From positions 9,060,948 to 9,124,947 of the forward strand of contig CM063243.1 in assembly GCA_032158295.1 (NCBI GenBank): DNA of 64,000 nucleotides, written 5' to 3'. The notes under the pieces are model-generated. The model saw nothing but the letters and a program-made list of their open reading frames with translations, did no database searches and was not told where the DNA came from. This document shows positions 44,855 through 58,171 of the stretch, one piece after another; the stretch's first letter is position 1; every line of letters starts with the position of its first letter. The translations under genes were made by a program, and so were the position numbers. Source of the DNA: Pycnopodia helianthoides (lineage: Eukaryota; Echinodermata; Asteroidea; Forcipulatida; Asteriidae).

Positions 44855-44950
44855 TCTACTCCGCGGCAGTAGAATTAATAGCAGGACACTTTCTCTGAAT
44901 AACATCATCTACACAGCAAAGTAGATATACACATGGTGTTACCACTAACC
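44855..44950 (-). mobile_element. SINE-like repeat fragment, family A
   Basis: CTACACAGCAAAGTAGATAT, then ACACATGGTGTTACC, is the minus-strand form of the family A front. AATAGCAGGACA nearby matches its tail. Confidence 0.55.
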
Positions 44951-45548
44951 AAATAATACATTGCCGTGCAACGTCTCAAAAACCACTAAAATGGGTCCTG
45001 ACAAAAAAATAATATAGCTGGTTTACATTGTTGTCGTTAGAATTACCCCCAAAGACATGTTTTCCTATTCCCATGCAGAACTTAACCTTCCTATAATGAC
45101 CGATGAATAGCAGAAAAAACCGATCAAACGTTCACGCTCAGTTTTCTTGAAACACACTCTTGCAAATAAATACTGGTCAAACTCAAACGTTCATTACGTC
45201 CTTCATTTGGGCACACGACAATAGCGTGTAGAATTCCATAACGAAACACAAACCGTTGTTTTTGATTGCGTTTTTATTTTTAAAACCTTAACTGTTACCA
45301 CAGGTTTTATTTGACTTTTTTGGGTAGTCATTGAAAATCAGGCGAATAAACAATAACATTGTAAACACTCACCCCACATTTTATGATAATTGCAATTTCA
45401 AAAGGTGGTTGACTTTTTGAGATATCGCCGAAAATCTGGAGCGGTTTATGTCCACGCAGGAAGAATGCAGAAACGTTTTTCAGGTTGAAATGTTTTCGAA
45501 TCCCTCTCCAAATCCACATACCTTTGAATGGAAGTTTTTCTCAAAACG

Positions 45549-45939
45549 TTAAAGGAACATTACAGAATTGGTAAGAACAAAACCTGTAAAATATACTTTT
45601 TAATCACAGGTTTACACAAAACTTACACAGTCTAATGATAGTAGAAAACGTCCCTTGAAATATTTCTGTCTGAAATGCCATATTTGATGAGAAATGAATA
45701 AACTAATTTTCCGATTGGAGTTTATCGCTCAGTGAGCGTTTTATTCATATTTTGTTGAATCTATATGATTTCATGCAAATGTGTAATCGGTTTTTCACTA
45801 TTTTCTCGTGACCAAGATGGCCGATCGATCTCAAACTTCTACAGGTTTGTCAGTTTATGTATATGGTGGATTACCTAAAGTGCTTACACTGCCAGCAACT
45901 GTTTTGTTAGCAAAAACCAATTCTGTAATGTTCCTTTAA
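45549..45939 (+). mobile_element. TTAA-type MITE, GGAACATTACAGAATTGG family
   Basis: The left end TTAAAGGAACATTACAGAAT and the right end ATTCTGTAATGTTCCTTTAA are inverted, with TTAA at both. The body matches 26279-26675 in reverse. CGCTCAGTGAGCG lies at 45726-45738, towards the middle. Confidence 0.92.
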
Positions 45940-46023
45940 ACATTATCACCAGCTGAAGTGCTAATCAAGTTAGTTTGAATGGTCAGTAGTTTTGGGAGTA
46001 ATTCCCAAAGGTACACCCTCCCA

Positions 46024-46377
46024 TTAAAGGTATTGTACACTTTTGGTAACAGCTCAAAATCAGTGTTTACATTTTGTGTGATTCAACATATGCATGAACA
46101 AACAAACCTGTGAAAGCTTAAGCCCAATTGGTCATCGAGGTCACGAGAAAATAGTGAAAATAGACCTTATGTGTTTTCTGTTATTTCAAACATTGAGTTT
46201 TTATCACGCGTGATAAAAACTATTGTTTTACTAATTTCTCAGAAACGATAGCATTTTAGGCATACATATTTTAAGGAACCCTTTTCTACCATTACTTACT
46301 TTAAATCATGTAAGTTATGTGTGAATCTGTGAACATTTTTGTTTTTCGATCTTACCGATAGTGTACAGGGACTTTAA
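46024..46377 (+). mobile_element. TTAA-type MITE with central palindrome
   Basis: The left end TTAAAGGTATTGTACACTTT, then TGGTAA, is matched by an inverted right end, TTACCGATAGTGTACAGGGA, then CTTTAA. The middle holds a 24-bp perfect palindrome, GTTTTTATCACG plus its complement (46197-46220). Outside that palindrome it is nearly the same as 52153-52494. Confidence 0.92.
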
Positions 46378-49350
46378 GACGGTGCTTAAAATTGGAAATA
46401 CTATGTAAAATCTTAAACTCGTCCGACTGGCAAAGTCTATTTCAGACATCTTTTTTGACCTTACCCCATATGTTCTAATGTGTATAGGCCTAATCAAACG
46501 AACAGACGTTTTCCTTTAGGAAGTCCCACAGAATCCAAAAAAAAGATCATTGGTTTTTTGGAAGAGCACACTCGCTCATAATACTTCTTTTTTCCTAAGA
46601 AGATAACTTTAGGATAAACTTGTGAAAATTGTATCGAATTAGACTGTCAAATGTGAGTGAAAACGACAAAACGGCTTACGTTTTGTAATTAGGGGGTATT
46701 GTGCGTTTCGCATCTTCTTATTTTGACTTTTGCAGTCGACAAAAAGCAAAAGGTGACTTGTGTTTTCGTGAATGCTATTTTCTTCACTGGGTGACAGTAT
46801 TTCGAAAACTCCTCCCGTGCTTTCAGATTGAATTAATCTCGTCTCCCGTTGGTAACCAGACTGCACTTTGTCTCTATAAAATGACACTGCCACGCAGACA
46901 AAGACTGATAATGGCCGACCCAAACTGACGCGTGTGTCCATCACCACACACTCCACGCATCGTCAACGTCTCGTGGACGGGGCACACATATACGGACTGA
47001 AAATAAATAAATACCTAAGACAAATAAATACATTTTACGTGTGGATTGAGAAGCTTCAGTCCCTGCCGGATTTTCCCCCGCGATAATATAGTTCTTGTTT
47101 ATTTGAATTGCTTCAATTTGGAAGGAAATAAATGTCTGAAATGTGTGATTTACTTTTGGTTATACTGGGCTGGGCTGGTTTAGTTGATAGTGGCACTGCC
47201 TTATATAGTGTAAATTATAGAGTATAATAAAATGTAGAATGGAAACAAAACAAAAACAATTGGTTTTTTTCTTACATGTGTGAATTCTAAAAAGGTTTAG
47301 AAAATCCGAACGTAAGGATTAAGTTTGAGTTATGATAGGAAATCTATTTTAAAGAAACCCTTTTCGATTTAAGTAAATAAGAATTTGAAACACTGTTTTG
47401 AATGTGTCATTTAATTTATCAACTTGCTCATCACTACGTACGTGTTGTACTTCTTTTTTGTATGATTCAATCATTGTAAAAAAAAAAACAGTTTATAGAT
47501 TTGGCGAAAGCTCAACCGACGCTCTCGATGCCGCCGGGTGTTTTACTACACAAGAAATGTTGATGCTTTGAGCTTTGGGGCCAGTTGGATATAATACCCG
47601 TGTAATCAGCAAATGGGGCCTGTAATTTCAGCGTAGCTCGACACTTGCGTTACATACGCCAGTACACTGTATTATCAAAACAATCTGGAGTCGATACGAT
47701 CATGGGTGAAAAGTAGACCACAAACAATTGAAGTCCCGTTTTCCCGGGTAATGGAAATTCCTTAGCAATGTCTTGTTTTTCTGTTTGTGGCGAGGTCTAT
47801 AGTTCTACTTTTAAACCGGGCATGCGTTCATTGTTTTCTGATGGTTGGCTCGTGCCCTCCGGGCCAGTCAGGTGCGGATTATGGAATTCTCGCCCGTCGA
47901 AAAAAAAAATTGGTCAATTCGCGCTGGGATCGCTCGGGGTGTAAATCAATGCGCTGAGCATTCCACGCATTCAACGTGTACAAGTCAAATCGATGATATC
48001 ATCCCAAAACATGACGCAGAGGTAACGAAAACACAGGCAGAGTGGAGTAGCAACACCTTGTCTTGTTTCATTTTGGGGGGTTACTCTTGCACCCCCCTCG
48101 GGCACCGGTCTATACTCCCGCTATAAAACACTGGGCAAAAATCCGATAATCCCCAAAGCTTCGTACAAAGATTGTTTGTGTAGTGTTTTTGAATCCCCCC
48201 ACTCCTCTGCCGTTTGTCTCTTTCGTGGCGTGCACGGGGGGAGAGATTTGGCAGTTCAATATTTGAACGATGGAAATGACTGTTGTGACAATAATGCAAC
48301 AAAGGACTGGCCCGGCCATTTTTTACAGCAACTTGGGGGAAAAAACAAGTCAGGAACAAAGAGGGTGACATCTTGCAATCCGGAGGGACATCTACCATCG
48401 AAGTGCCCCCGAAGGACTCAGTGCTGAATTTCCCAAGAACAAAAGCTGTTTTCTTGTCACTTGCATCCTTTCGATTCGGGATAAAGCTCTTTTGTAAAAG
48501 ATCCTGACGGGTGAGGATTTATTCACTTTTTATCATTGGGAAGAAAAGGGGAAAAAAGGAAACAAGAATAAAAACCCGAATAAATTTGCTTGGTACTATA
48601 TCCAGTGGCACGAAAGTCTAATGGTATGTATAAGCGAAAATTCAAGTTTTTTGTGTGGAAATATTTGTTGAAATGAATTGAAATCGAAATGGAAGAGCAT
48701 CTCTCTTCCCCGAACCCACTTCAAAAAGGAAAAAGAAAACACGTCAAGAATGTCCACCCTAAGTTTGTTCCTACACAATGCTACCATTATCAACTTCCGT
48801 GTCGTCCACTATAAACAAAGTTACGAAGTAGGTGGTGTGTGATTCATGGGCGGATCTAGAATTTTCTGATGGGGGCGCAAAGTTTGAGGGCTAAATATCC
48901 AAGTTGAACACTTTCAGTCATAAATTTCAAGTATAAATGCAGGAGACCAAATTTATGGATGAGGTGTTAAACTGAGATGCAATGAAAACAGGCCCTCATA
49001 AAAAGCTCCAAATAGTTGATCACCATCTCAGAAATGGATACTGGATTTATAACCTTATTCCTCCAATAGTTAATACGGAATTCATATGGCGTGGGGTCCG
49101 GGGCCCGCTGTAGGGCCCCGGATTTTGTTTTTATCAATGACGCTCATAGTCGCTGCTCTCTGGTGAAATCTAGTACATATCAGAAGCATTGTAGGCCTGC
49201 AAATTATTTTTTTTAACCCATTTTGATATTAGAGAATTGCTTTATTTGCAGAAATGAAAGTGGTGGGGGCGGGGATGCCCGCTCAAGCCCACCTCTAAAG
49301 CCGGCCCTGTGATTTTGACGGGTTTTGACGCGCCTTTTTTCCCTAAACCT
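46378..49350. other. intergenic, no gene recognised
   Basis: This is AT-rich up to about 47500, then a more mixed composition. No coding homology is recognised; open frames at 46639-46956, 47845-48126 and 48081-48427 look incidental. Confidence 0.45.
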
Positions 49351-49595
49351 GGGCCCAATTTCATAGAGCTGCTAAGCACAACAATTTGCTTAACATGAAA
49401 TTTCTTCATTGATAAAAACAGGATTACCAACCAAATTTCAACGTGATTTTCAGGATAAGCAAACAACAGCTGAATACCAATAACAAGCAAAATGCAACAC
49501 ATGGAAATTTGGTTTGTAACGCTGTTTTTTTTATCAATGAAGAAATTTCATGCTAAGCAAATTGTTGTGCTTAGCAGCTCTATGAAATTGGGCCC
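49351..49595. repeat. near-perfect fold-back, GGGCCCAATTTCATAGAGCT family
   Basis: The left arm begins GGGCCCAATTTCATAGAGCT, CTAAGCACAACAATTTGCTT and runs to TTCTTCATTGATAAAAA. The right arm is its reverse complement over about 67 bp with one mismatch. The central 110 bp is different from other copies. This is the best-preserved member in the window. Confidence 0.93.
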
Positions 49596-52152
49596 AGATA
49601 TAGGCCTACATATAAATTGACCGTTACTAATAGTCATGGCCGAGTGCAGGGAACTGTCCTCCAACACCGAATCGAAATAAAACAGACACTGAAGGGGACA
49701 CAAAATATTGCACTCAAACCAAGTTTTGCCTTTTCCGTGTTTTCCTCGTAAATGTAAATACCGAACTTGATGAAAATTTTCTCTTTTTAGTTTTAAGGTG
49801 TTTTTATTGAAAACCATAGAGAACTTGGGATAAACATCCTCTTACCAAAACCAATAACGTATCGGACCTTTAAATTTATTTTTCGAGTGGGAAGTTTGAA
49901 AAATACATCAGTATACACCATGGCTTGGTGGAGGTATACGCTGGCTTGAAGAAGAAAAAAATCTACTCGCGAAGAAAATCCTGTAGGCGTAATTGTCTAA
50001 CCATAAAGCTCGTAATGTTACAAAAACACATAAATTTCACCAACAGCCCTTGATGCCCATTCATCAACGATCCCCGTTAATAAACTTCACGTAAACAATA
50101 AGGAGTCGCACATACGTGATTAAGCGAATTATGAGCCGGTTTCTGTAAACAACGGGCACGGGGTAATCGGGTGATGGGTGCGGAGCAGCCACAAGGGGGA
50201 AGCGGGAATCGCCTGATAGCCCGTTCGCTCGCCAGTGGAATCCGGATCTCGCCTGCCGGACACTCTATCTACTGGAGTCAATTTGACAGCATCATGCATT
50301 GCCTTTTGAATGACTTGGGAAAGGTCAGTACTTGAGAAGGTCTCTTTGTTTTATGAATAGAGGAGGCTGGAGGAGGGATATAGTGTAAGATAATCACATC
50401 ACAGGCAATTGTCATAAGGGTCTCCATCCTTCACAGTCCTTTTGTCAAATTGCATTCGAAGAGCCACTTAACAGCAACTCGTAGATCGTAGTCAGACCAT
50501 ATTCAGAAATGAAAAGTATGGAATGCCGGTGTTTTCTGTTTGAGGGGGGGGGGGTGCCGTGGTTCAAAGCACTTGGGATTGGGGAACCACACTCTCAGTC
50601 TCAACGGGAGAGAGAGAAACACGCATCTCAGTGAACTGCCTTTAACGTGTGATGGTAGATTTTTGATGAATATTGTTTGAAAGGTTCTTGGAAACTGTGA
50701 GCGATTTGTTCTCGACTTTTGAAAGCTCAGAACGAAAAGCGAGAACGTGAGAAAGACAGGGAAGCGAGAGCACAGATGGGATGGGAGACTACCACTACCA
50801 GGGAGCGACCGAGAAGTTGTTCATGAAGCATGTACATTTTACGCCGCGGCCATTTTGTTTCAATCCCTAAGGACGTACAATGACGATCACTGTGTGTTCC
50901 TTTGCAGTGTCACAAGCACCAGTCTGTCGAGACCATTCTCATGGACCATTTTATAGAAGTACACAATGTTACACTTTTGAATAAAGAAGAACAAGATATA
51001 GAAACAGATATTTACATGTATGTATTTCAGCAAGTCCCCGCAATCTGTGGTTATTTCAGAATGTGTTGTTAAAGTGAGAAGAGTCGGAATCTGTTCTTAT
51101 CTGATTGTCAATACACTCATCGTGTGAGTCGGCCCCCAACCCTCAACCCCCTCCCGTTACTCTTCACATCTGCGCGCCAGGCCTGCGGTAGGTACTCACT
51201 CAGTCACACTATTTTCTTCACATATTTCTCCAACATTCCGTACAAAACTGCGCAAATTTTTAATGACAGCCTCGCAGACGAGATTGACACAAAGAACTCG
51301 TGTCTTCCGCGGTGTGCTTCTTTTAACCAGGCGGGGGTGGCAGAGAGAGGGGGCGGTTAAAGCCCGGGGACTGGTATTTTTTGGGGAGCTATTGTGCTCT
51401 CAGAGTCACCTGAACACAGCGTGTTAGCGTGCTACCTGTCCGTGTTGTCACAACCTTGTTACACGATACAGACGTAACAGGTTTTAAACGGCCCGTGCAA
51501 ACGACCTCAGGGCGGTACACCGTGGTTTCCCCCGTACGAATGCCGTGCCCACAGCCAGGTGTTCTCTTTTTTGGGTGGCGATTTTTGAGCCGTGCACAGG
51601 TGTACAAGGCCAGTTCAGTTTCCCGGACATTGCAGGGGGACACACGATGATGTTCAAAGGGCCGCTCGGCTCTCCGCTAACCCGCAGGGTCTACAGTTGG
51701 AGGACACTAGCAAAGCCTTGGAACAATGGGCAAATGTAGCTCCTTGGATTTGTGCAAAATGCCAGATTAAAGAATTAACTGGCGGTTTTTTTTTCGATGA
51801 GCAAATGCGTTTTTAACAGGTTTCAGAAAGTCGACCACATCTTTAAAACGCAGTGATTAGTAACAGTAGGCCTATTTCTGATGTGTAGCAAATTGGTACT
51901 TTTTGTTTAGACAATGTACATGACCGGTAGTTCAAAACAAAAAAATGTTATTGATCATTGTGTTTAAATAATGTAGTCTAGTGACCCATACATACTATAC
52001 CAATCATACAGCAGAGAAATATTTCCATCTGAAATACCGTCAAATATTGAAGAAATAGCATTTAAAGTCCCTACAAATCAGCACTTCTCATTTTGAACCA
52101 CAAAGAATAGCAGCCCTAACAAAACATAAATCGTCTGTCGTTCGTTGTTTAC
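49596..52152. other. intergenic, no gene recognised
   Basis: GC content rises near 50100-50290 and 51120-51680, with non-repetitive sequence, but no exon with splice sites and homology is found. A G-run lies at 50545-50554. Confidence 0.4.
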
Positions 52153-52494
52153 TTAAAGGTATTGTACACTTTTGGTAACAGCTCAAAATCAGTGTTCACA
52201 TTTTGTGTGATTAAACATATGCATGAACAAACAAACCTGTGAAAGTTTGAGCTCAATTGGTCATCGAGGTCACAAGAAAATAGTGAAAAGAGCTCTTATG
52301 TGTTTTCTGTTTTTTCAAATTATCGCGCGCGATAATTACTATTGTTTTACTCGTTTCTCAGAAACGATAGCATTTTAGGCAGAAATATTTTAAGGAACCC
52401 TTTCTACCATTACTTACTTTAAATCATGTAAGTTATGTGTGAATCTGTGAACATTGTGTTTTTCGATCTTACCAATAGTGTACAGGGCCTTTAA
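52153..52494 (+). mobile_element. TTAA-type MITE with central palindrome
   Basis: It has TTAAAGGTATTGTACACTTT at the left and TAGTGTACAGGGCCTTTAA at the right. It is close to 46024-46377 throughout, except that the central palindrome here is ATTATCGCGCGCGATAAT (52319-52336). Confidence 0.92.
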
Positions 52495-54091
52495 ATGTTT
52501 CACTGTTATCTTTTTACCATTGTGCAATTTTAACTTTTTTTTACTGGTACTGCTTTTAAAAATGTCTCTTTGCAAGTGCATAGCGTGCTGAGATAAATGG
52601 ACGTGGTACACTTAAAACAATAAATGATTAGACTAGATTAGATAGTTTTTACATACACCACTGATTCTGTTGAAATGTTCATAAGTTGGTTGTATTATTG
52701 AAAACTGGCGAAAGGAAAAAATAACTTACTCTACTTTCAAAAGACAATGATGTTCTTTCTCTTAGTAATTGTTTTTTTCTCTCATCAACTCGGCACATCT
52801 TTCAAAGAAAAAAGAACATCACCGAGATTACCAAACTCTTACAACTTTCCTTTATAAAAAACCACGACCGTGGCCATAGGCCCATAGGGTTTGTCCCTCT
52901 GCATTTCCGAAAACATTTGACAGCATGACCCAGAAAGCAAAAAAAGGCGGGAGCACGAATGCGAGCCAAAGCATTTATTTGTCTTGTTCCTCCAGTTCAC
53001 TCTTGACATGGTTGGCAACCCAATTGAAGATGACACACAGGCTGTTGTGATAACACTTATTTCTGATCCTAACCATCCCAAGAATTCCTCTTACCCTCTC
53101 AAACCTCGACTGTTAGTAATTTCATTTTAGTGCTCGGAGGGTGTCAAAGTCACCCCACGAGCAACGAAACGGTTACACTAAACACTTAACTGTTAATATA
53201 ATATACTCGCCCCAGCTGCGAAGAGCGAAGAGTTTGAAGCCCGAGTAGCTAAACCCTTGGGGGGAAAGAAAGACCGGGCCGACTGCGTTGGAAAAAGCAA
53301 CGGGACGACAGCGCTGGTTGCGCGGTGTTAGTAACTCCGACGGAGAGAGCCCCTTTGGTGGAAAACAATTTAACGCCGGGATTGTGTGCGGCCATTCAGA
53401 TAAAATGACAGCGTGGAGTGTTAAATTGGAATGATGCTAATTCATCATTATTAGTGTTTCCACCACCCTAGGCTGTCCGCATCGTTTAAGGAAAAACAGT
53501 ATCACGGCGTCGTCTTGGGTTCTCTTCTTGAGGCCCTCTCGGTTGTCTGTTGGAGTGGTCGATTCTGGTTCGGATAATAGAGGTTGGCATTGATTGGATT
53601 GCACGGTGACTCTACCCAAATCGAAAACACATAAAAACCATTTATAGTCGACTGCCATCCCCGATTTAAAGTTATGAGATAGTGAAAGCGTGGCTGATAA
53701 AAGCATTTTCTGAAATATAAACAAGAACTTTTGAAGTCGAAGCTTCTTGAATTGATACTGACAGATAGTTGGTACACTTTCATCGAAAGGGGACAGTGTT
53801 TATACTAAAGTTTTAATACGCGCCTTGTGGCTGTGACATTTTTTGTTTTATAGATCGACTGTGCAAGTCTCGCGCGTATCGATAACGAGTAAAACAACTC
53901 GAACGAAGACTGTACTTTACTATGAAATCAAATCTTCTTTTAAAATTCTATTTATACAAAATTCTTGAAAAAAAAACACCCGCAGCAATGTCTTATAAAT
54001 ACAATTTCAATTTTTTATAAAGTACAAATGAAGTGGTTAAAAATCAACATTGAAATAAAATTAAAACAGCAGCGATTATTGCTTTACACTT
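52495..54091. other. intergenic, no gene recognised
   Basis: No coding homology is recognised. Sequence at 53100-53420 is GC-richer and non-repetitive. The open frames at 53437-53783 overlap each other on one strand and have no family features. Confidence 0.4.
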
Positions 54092-54440
54092 TTCTGCTAA
54101 GCAAAATACGCCCGATACCATGTCACAATTGTACATGTGAAGTAGTATTTTCGCTGGTACCTTATTCTGGTAAACATATTTTTGTTATTGTGCTTAGCTA
54201 CTTTTTGCGCTGAAGCAGCTCATATGAAATTGGGCCCTGTCGGTGGTGGGTCTGGTAGTTACCCTAAGACGGCAGGACTGAGCATTGAACCCACCCATCC
54301 CCATGCTGGCGGTGCTGCACGAGAGAGCAAACCTTGTCGGCAGAGAAATATTATTTCCGTCTGAAATAGATAAAATATCATGAAGACCCGAATTATAGTT
54401 TCTTATTTCGATCTCAGCAGTCGAAACAAGCAGGTTTCAG
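54092..54440 (+). repeat. second copy of the composite repeat
   Basis: A decayed fold-back (GCTAAGCAAAATACGCCC to CATATGAAATTGGGCCC) is joined to GTCGGTGGTGGGTCTGGTAG, CACGAGAGAGCAAACCTTGT and AATATTATTTCCGTCTGAAA. The block after GGGCCC matches 34323-34530 with few changes. Confidence 0.85.
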
Positions 54441-57039
54441 GCGAGGATGCTTATTGTTTAGAAACCCCACATGCCAATCACGCCCGAATTTTGTGCAACT
54501 TGTACAGATAGGTTCGATGATAACATGAACGTCAGTTGGGCAAACCTTAATTAAGTGTTATTCTCGGGTTTTCTTTGTTGACTTGTTTAATTTATTTTAC
54601 TTTCATAATTATTTCATGGCTAAAATTTTACACCGAACAATATAATCTAGTTTTTATAGCCATAAACTATTAAACTGAATTAGGCCTATTTGAGGAAACA
54701 GAATGGCACACGTATAAAACCATTAGGCCTATGGTTGGGACCAACCAGTCGGTCCCGGAAGTTCGAAAACACGCTAGACTTGTCGCAGTCTCTTGCGGAA
54801 AGAAATCCAGGCAGAATGACAAACATCACGTTTTGACTTGATTTGTAAAAAAAAATTAAAAAAAAATGGCGTCCGTTGCCTTTAAAAGTAGCTTATATAA
54901 ACGGATTAGCAATCATCTTTTTCAATCTGGTTGCTCAATGATTATAAAGTTCATCCAAGTACAAATCCTCCGGAGAAATAACTATGTCTGAAATTGTGTA
55001 CAAGTCATGAAAACGGTTTTTTAATATCTCAAAGTCACTAGGTTGCTTGCTACACTGCAACAGTCAAAATAAGCATGCGTTATAAACGTGCACCAAAATC
55101 ACATACATTTTTTCGTTGCCACACTGAGGCCATTACTCCTTTTTTTCGATGATATCTTTTACAGGTTGGTTGATATTTATTCAAAACTAGAGGACATGAA
55201 TGAATACACTCTATCCATAAACTGTGGTAAGATTGAAAATATGTAACTTACATGGTATATAACTCATAACTTACATGGTATGAAGATAGTCAAGAAATAG
55301 TTTTGCTTGAAATGCTATAATAGTTTTTTTTTAAAGGAAATTAGAAGCAATTAGTCTTTATCGCGCGTGTCCCAAACCAAATATTTGAAAACAGTGAAAA
55401 CATGGGGTTTTTCACTATTTTCTCGTGACTCCGAAGACCAATTGAGCTTAAAATTTCACAGGTTTGTTATTTCTTGTATATGTCGGGTCACATAAAGTGC
55501 GGATACTATACTCTTTGAAAATAACCAATGTTGTACATGTGCTTTAACGAAAATAATTGGCATGTCTTGTTCATCCCGTACTGATAAAAGTGCTTTGTCT
55601 AAACATTCACCTTGATTGTAAGGAAGCGGGAAAAACCCAGTGTAATAAGGGCACAGTAAAACCCACCTGTTGGTTTATGCTTTCACAACAGTGAAGGTCT
55701 GTGTTGGTTAAATACACAGCAACAAGATGAATCTTCGCAAAATCCTTCTTAAAACCATACAGGTCTTCGATTTTTTTTTCTGGTTTAACTTCGTGAAGCA
55801 AAGCTAAGCCCAACTGTGCACAGAAGATTTGGAAGAATATCTGTATGGGTTACCAGTTCCCACACCGTCTGGTGTCGCGATCTTTCCCAAATCGACCCCA
55901 CGGGCCCAACAATAATGGTCTTTGACTGACTGTAACAGAGATTTAGAAAATGTTGGCCACTAATCACAACTGGTATTATAATCAGTTTCCCCCATGGAAA
56001 TAAGACCTGTCTTCACCATCATGTACACAATAACACACAATGAAAGAAATATCTTTTGAGATGGTGGTTTTCTTCAAACTTCCTTGTTCCCCGATTTGCG
56101 GAGAATAAGGGGGGCTTACGGAGGCGCACAAAACGGATTACAAGCAGAGATTACAACCGTGTCTATGGGGGAGGATTTTGTGTTTCATGAAGAAGAATTA
56201 AAATTTTGCAACGGTAAAGAGGATTTACAGATTTGAATACCGAGCGATTATTTTCTCTAGTTGTGATTTTAGTTCTTCGCTGGCTGTTGCACACGCCGAT
56301 GTCTACGTCCCAATTTGGGGTAGCTTCACTCTGTCTCCCTACATAATATACAGTCCCCCACCACTGATGACGGTCTTTACTCGTTCACCTCCATTCACGA
56401 GTAAATCGGATTCCCCTCTCGTAGTCTTCTTCTTCATCTGTTGCCCCGAAGGCAGACTGATACACCATCCAACGCTACATGGGCGTAATCCTTGACTACG
56501 GATTACATCGTCGGCACAATGGCAAGTATCAAAATGACCAAAGTACCAGAGAATGGACGGGTCTTTCAGTTTAGATCAGCCAACAGTGGCGTTGCCCTCG
56601 AGTGTTTGGGGTTTGGAGGAGAACTGGAGAGGGGCCCCCTTTGTCCGGAGTTAAACCGCGTTCTTTGGCCGTCACAAAACGAAGCTGCACTTAGGAGGGG
56701 AACCAAAGAGGAGATGTTTTGGGGCGAGTGTATGGATCGCCAGCCATGTCGGGAAACACCGAGCACAATGGCGTATCACAACATTAGTGATGCTGCAGCG
56801 CACGTTGTCTGATGAGAGAACGGCGATAGCCAATATACGCAGCCCCCGTTTTGCTGCTGCAAATTGGTTTGGGGTGACACACCTCACCCCCAGCATCAAC
56901 TGCAGCAAAAATAATGCACAGTTTTAGATTGAAATTCACTTTAATCGATTGAAAATATAGTGACAACCACAGATGATTTTGTCCCTCAATCGACTAGAGT
57001 GAATTTCAGTCTCAAACTTTAAGAGAGGGAGTGAGGCCA
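54441..57039. other. intergenic with MITE remnant
   Basis: It has a MITE fragment at about 55320-55547 (CCAATTGAGCTTAAAATTTC, CACAGGTTTGTTATTTC). The + strand open frame at 56492-56812 has no recognised domain. Confidence 0.45.
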
Positions 57040-57470
57040 TCTTCTTCATCTTCTTTCCAGCCTATTTCACTCCACTGCAGGAGGAAAGCCTCTTCGCCAA
57101 TTCTCCATTTCACTCTATCCTGAGCTGTCTGTTGCCAAGCAATGCCCCTATACGTTCTTAGTTCATCTCCCCATCTTCTGTTTTGTCTCCCCCTTTTTCT
57201 TGTTCGGTTTCTTGGAGTCCAATTGGCTGTTTTGCATGCTCACCTGTTGTCATAACCTCCTTGCATAGGTGACCTCATGCCATCTCCACTTCTTTGATTT
57301 AGTGATCTTAATAATATCCTGCACTCTTGATTTCTTTCTTACATCCTCATTTTGTCACCATGTCCTTTATACTTCTGTCATTAATCTTTCCATGTGGCCC
57401 TCTCTGTCACCCTTAGTTTTCTCTCGAGACGTTTGGTGGTGGTCCATGTCTCGGCACCACTAAATGAAAT
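57040..57470 (-). pseudogene. decayed LINE reverse-transcriptase C-terminal fragment
   Basis: Read on the minus strand, frames give ETWTTTKRLERKLRVTERA, then VRKKSRVQDIIK, WRWHEVTYARR and a terminal VKWRIGEEAFLLQWSEIG-like piece, broken by stops and frame changes. This order (a T-K-R-L-E-x-x-L-R-V motif, then R-x-K-x-x-D-I-I, then W-R-W-x-x-H) is the familiar C-terminus of endonuclease/reverse-transcriptase proteins of non-LTR elements. It is not intact and no upstream domain is visible. Confidence 0.7.
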
Positions 57471-57849
57471 TGAACTGAATCAAATTGAAGCTGCCTGAAA
57501 AAGACATTTAAAAAATACAACACCTTACGGGGAAGCTCAAAAATAATTGCAAGGATCAATTATAGATACTTAATTGCAGTTTGTTCCATGTAGTTTTTTG
57601 CTCAACCGGTTAGTCTTAAATTAATTGTTGTTGAGCCGAGATTCCACTGAAATGAAAGACATCTAAATTTGGGATAATGCAATTTCAATAGAAGTGCCAT
57701 TTTATGCTAAAATACTGCTTAGAAAATATGTAAAAGTTGCTGGAAACCAGGACACAATCAACAAGTATTACATGGTGGCTGAAAACCTGCTTCTCATAAA
57801 AGCAAATTTGACGTGCTTGGCAAACTTGTGTTCTAGAAGCTCGTAACAT

Positions 57850-58171
57850 AGGTAATTGTCAAAGACCAGTAACCACACTTTAATTGACCACACATATGAA
57901 ATAACAAACCTGTGAAAGTTTAAGCTCAATCGGTCATCGGGGTCACGAGAAAATAGTGAAAACCCCATCACTATTTTCACTGTCTTCTATCTTGATTTCG
58001 GACTCGCGAGATCAAAACTATATGTTTTACTCACTTCTAAAAAAATGTCAGTATTTCAGGCAAAAGTATTTCGAGGGAAGTTTTTTTTTCCATGACCAAC
58101 TTCATCATGTAAGTTGTGTGCAAATCCGTGAACGTTTATCAGTCCTTACCAATGTTGTGCACACACTTTAA
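57850..58171 (+). mobile_element. TTAA-type MITE, left end reduced
   Basis: GGTAATTGTCAAAGACCAGT, ACCTGTGAAAGTTTAAGCTC, GGTCACGAGAAAATAGTG and the right end CTTACCAATGTTGTGCACAC, then ACTTTAA, place it in the family. The middle has CTCGCGAG within TTGAT...ATCAA (about 57992-58015). Confidence 0.82.

Noticed and set aside
57040..57470. Intact LINE or active reverse transcriptase
   Set aside because: Several stops and frame changes, and only the C-terminal tail is present.
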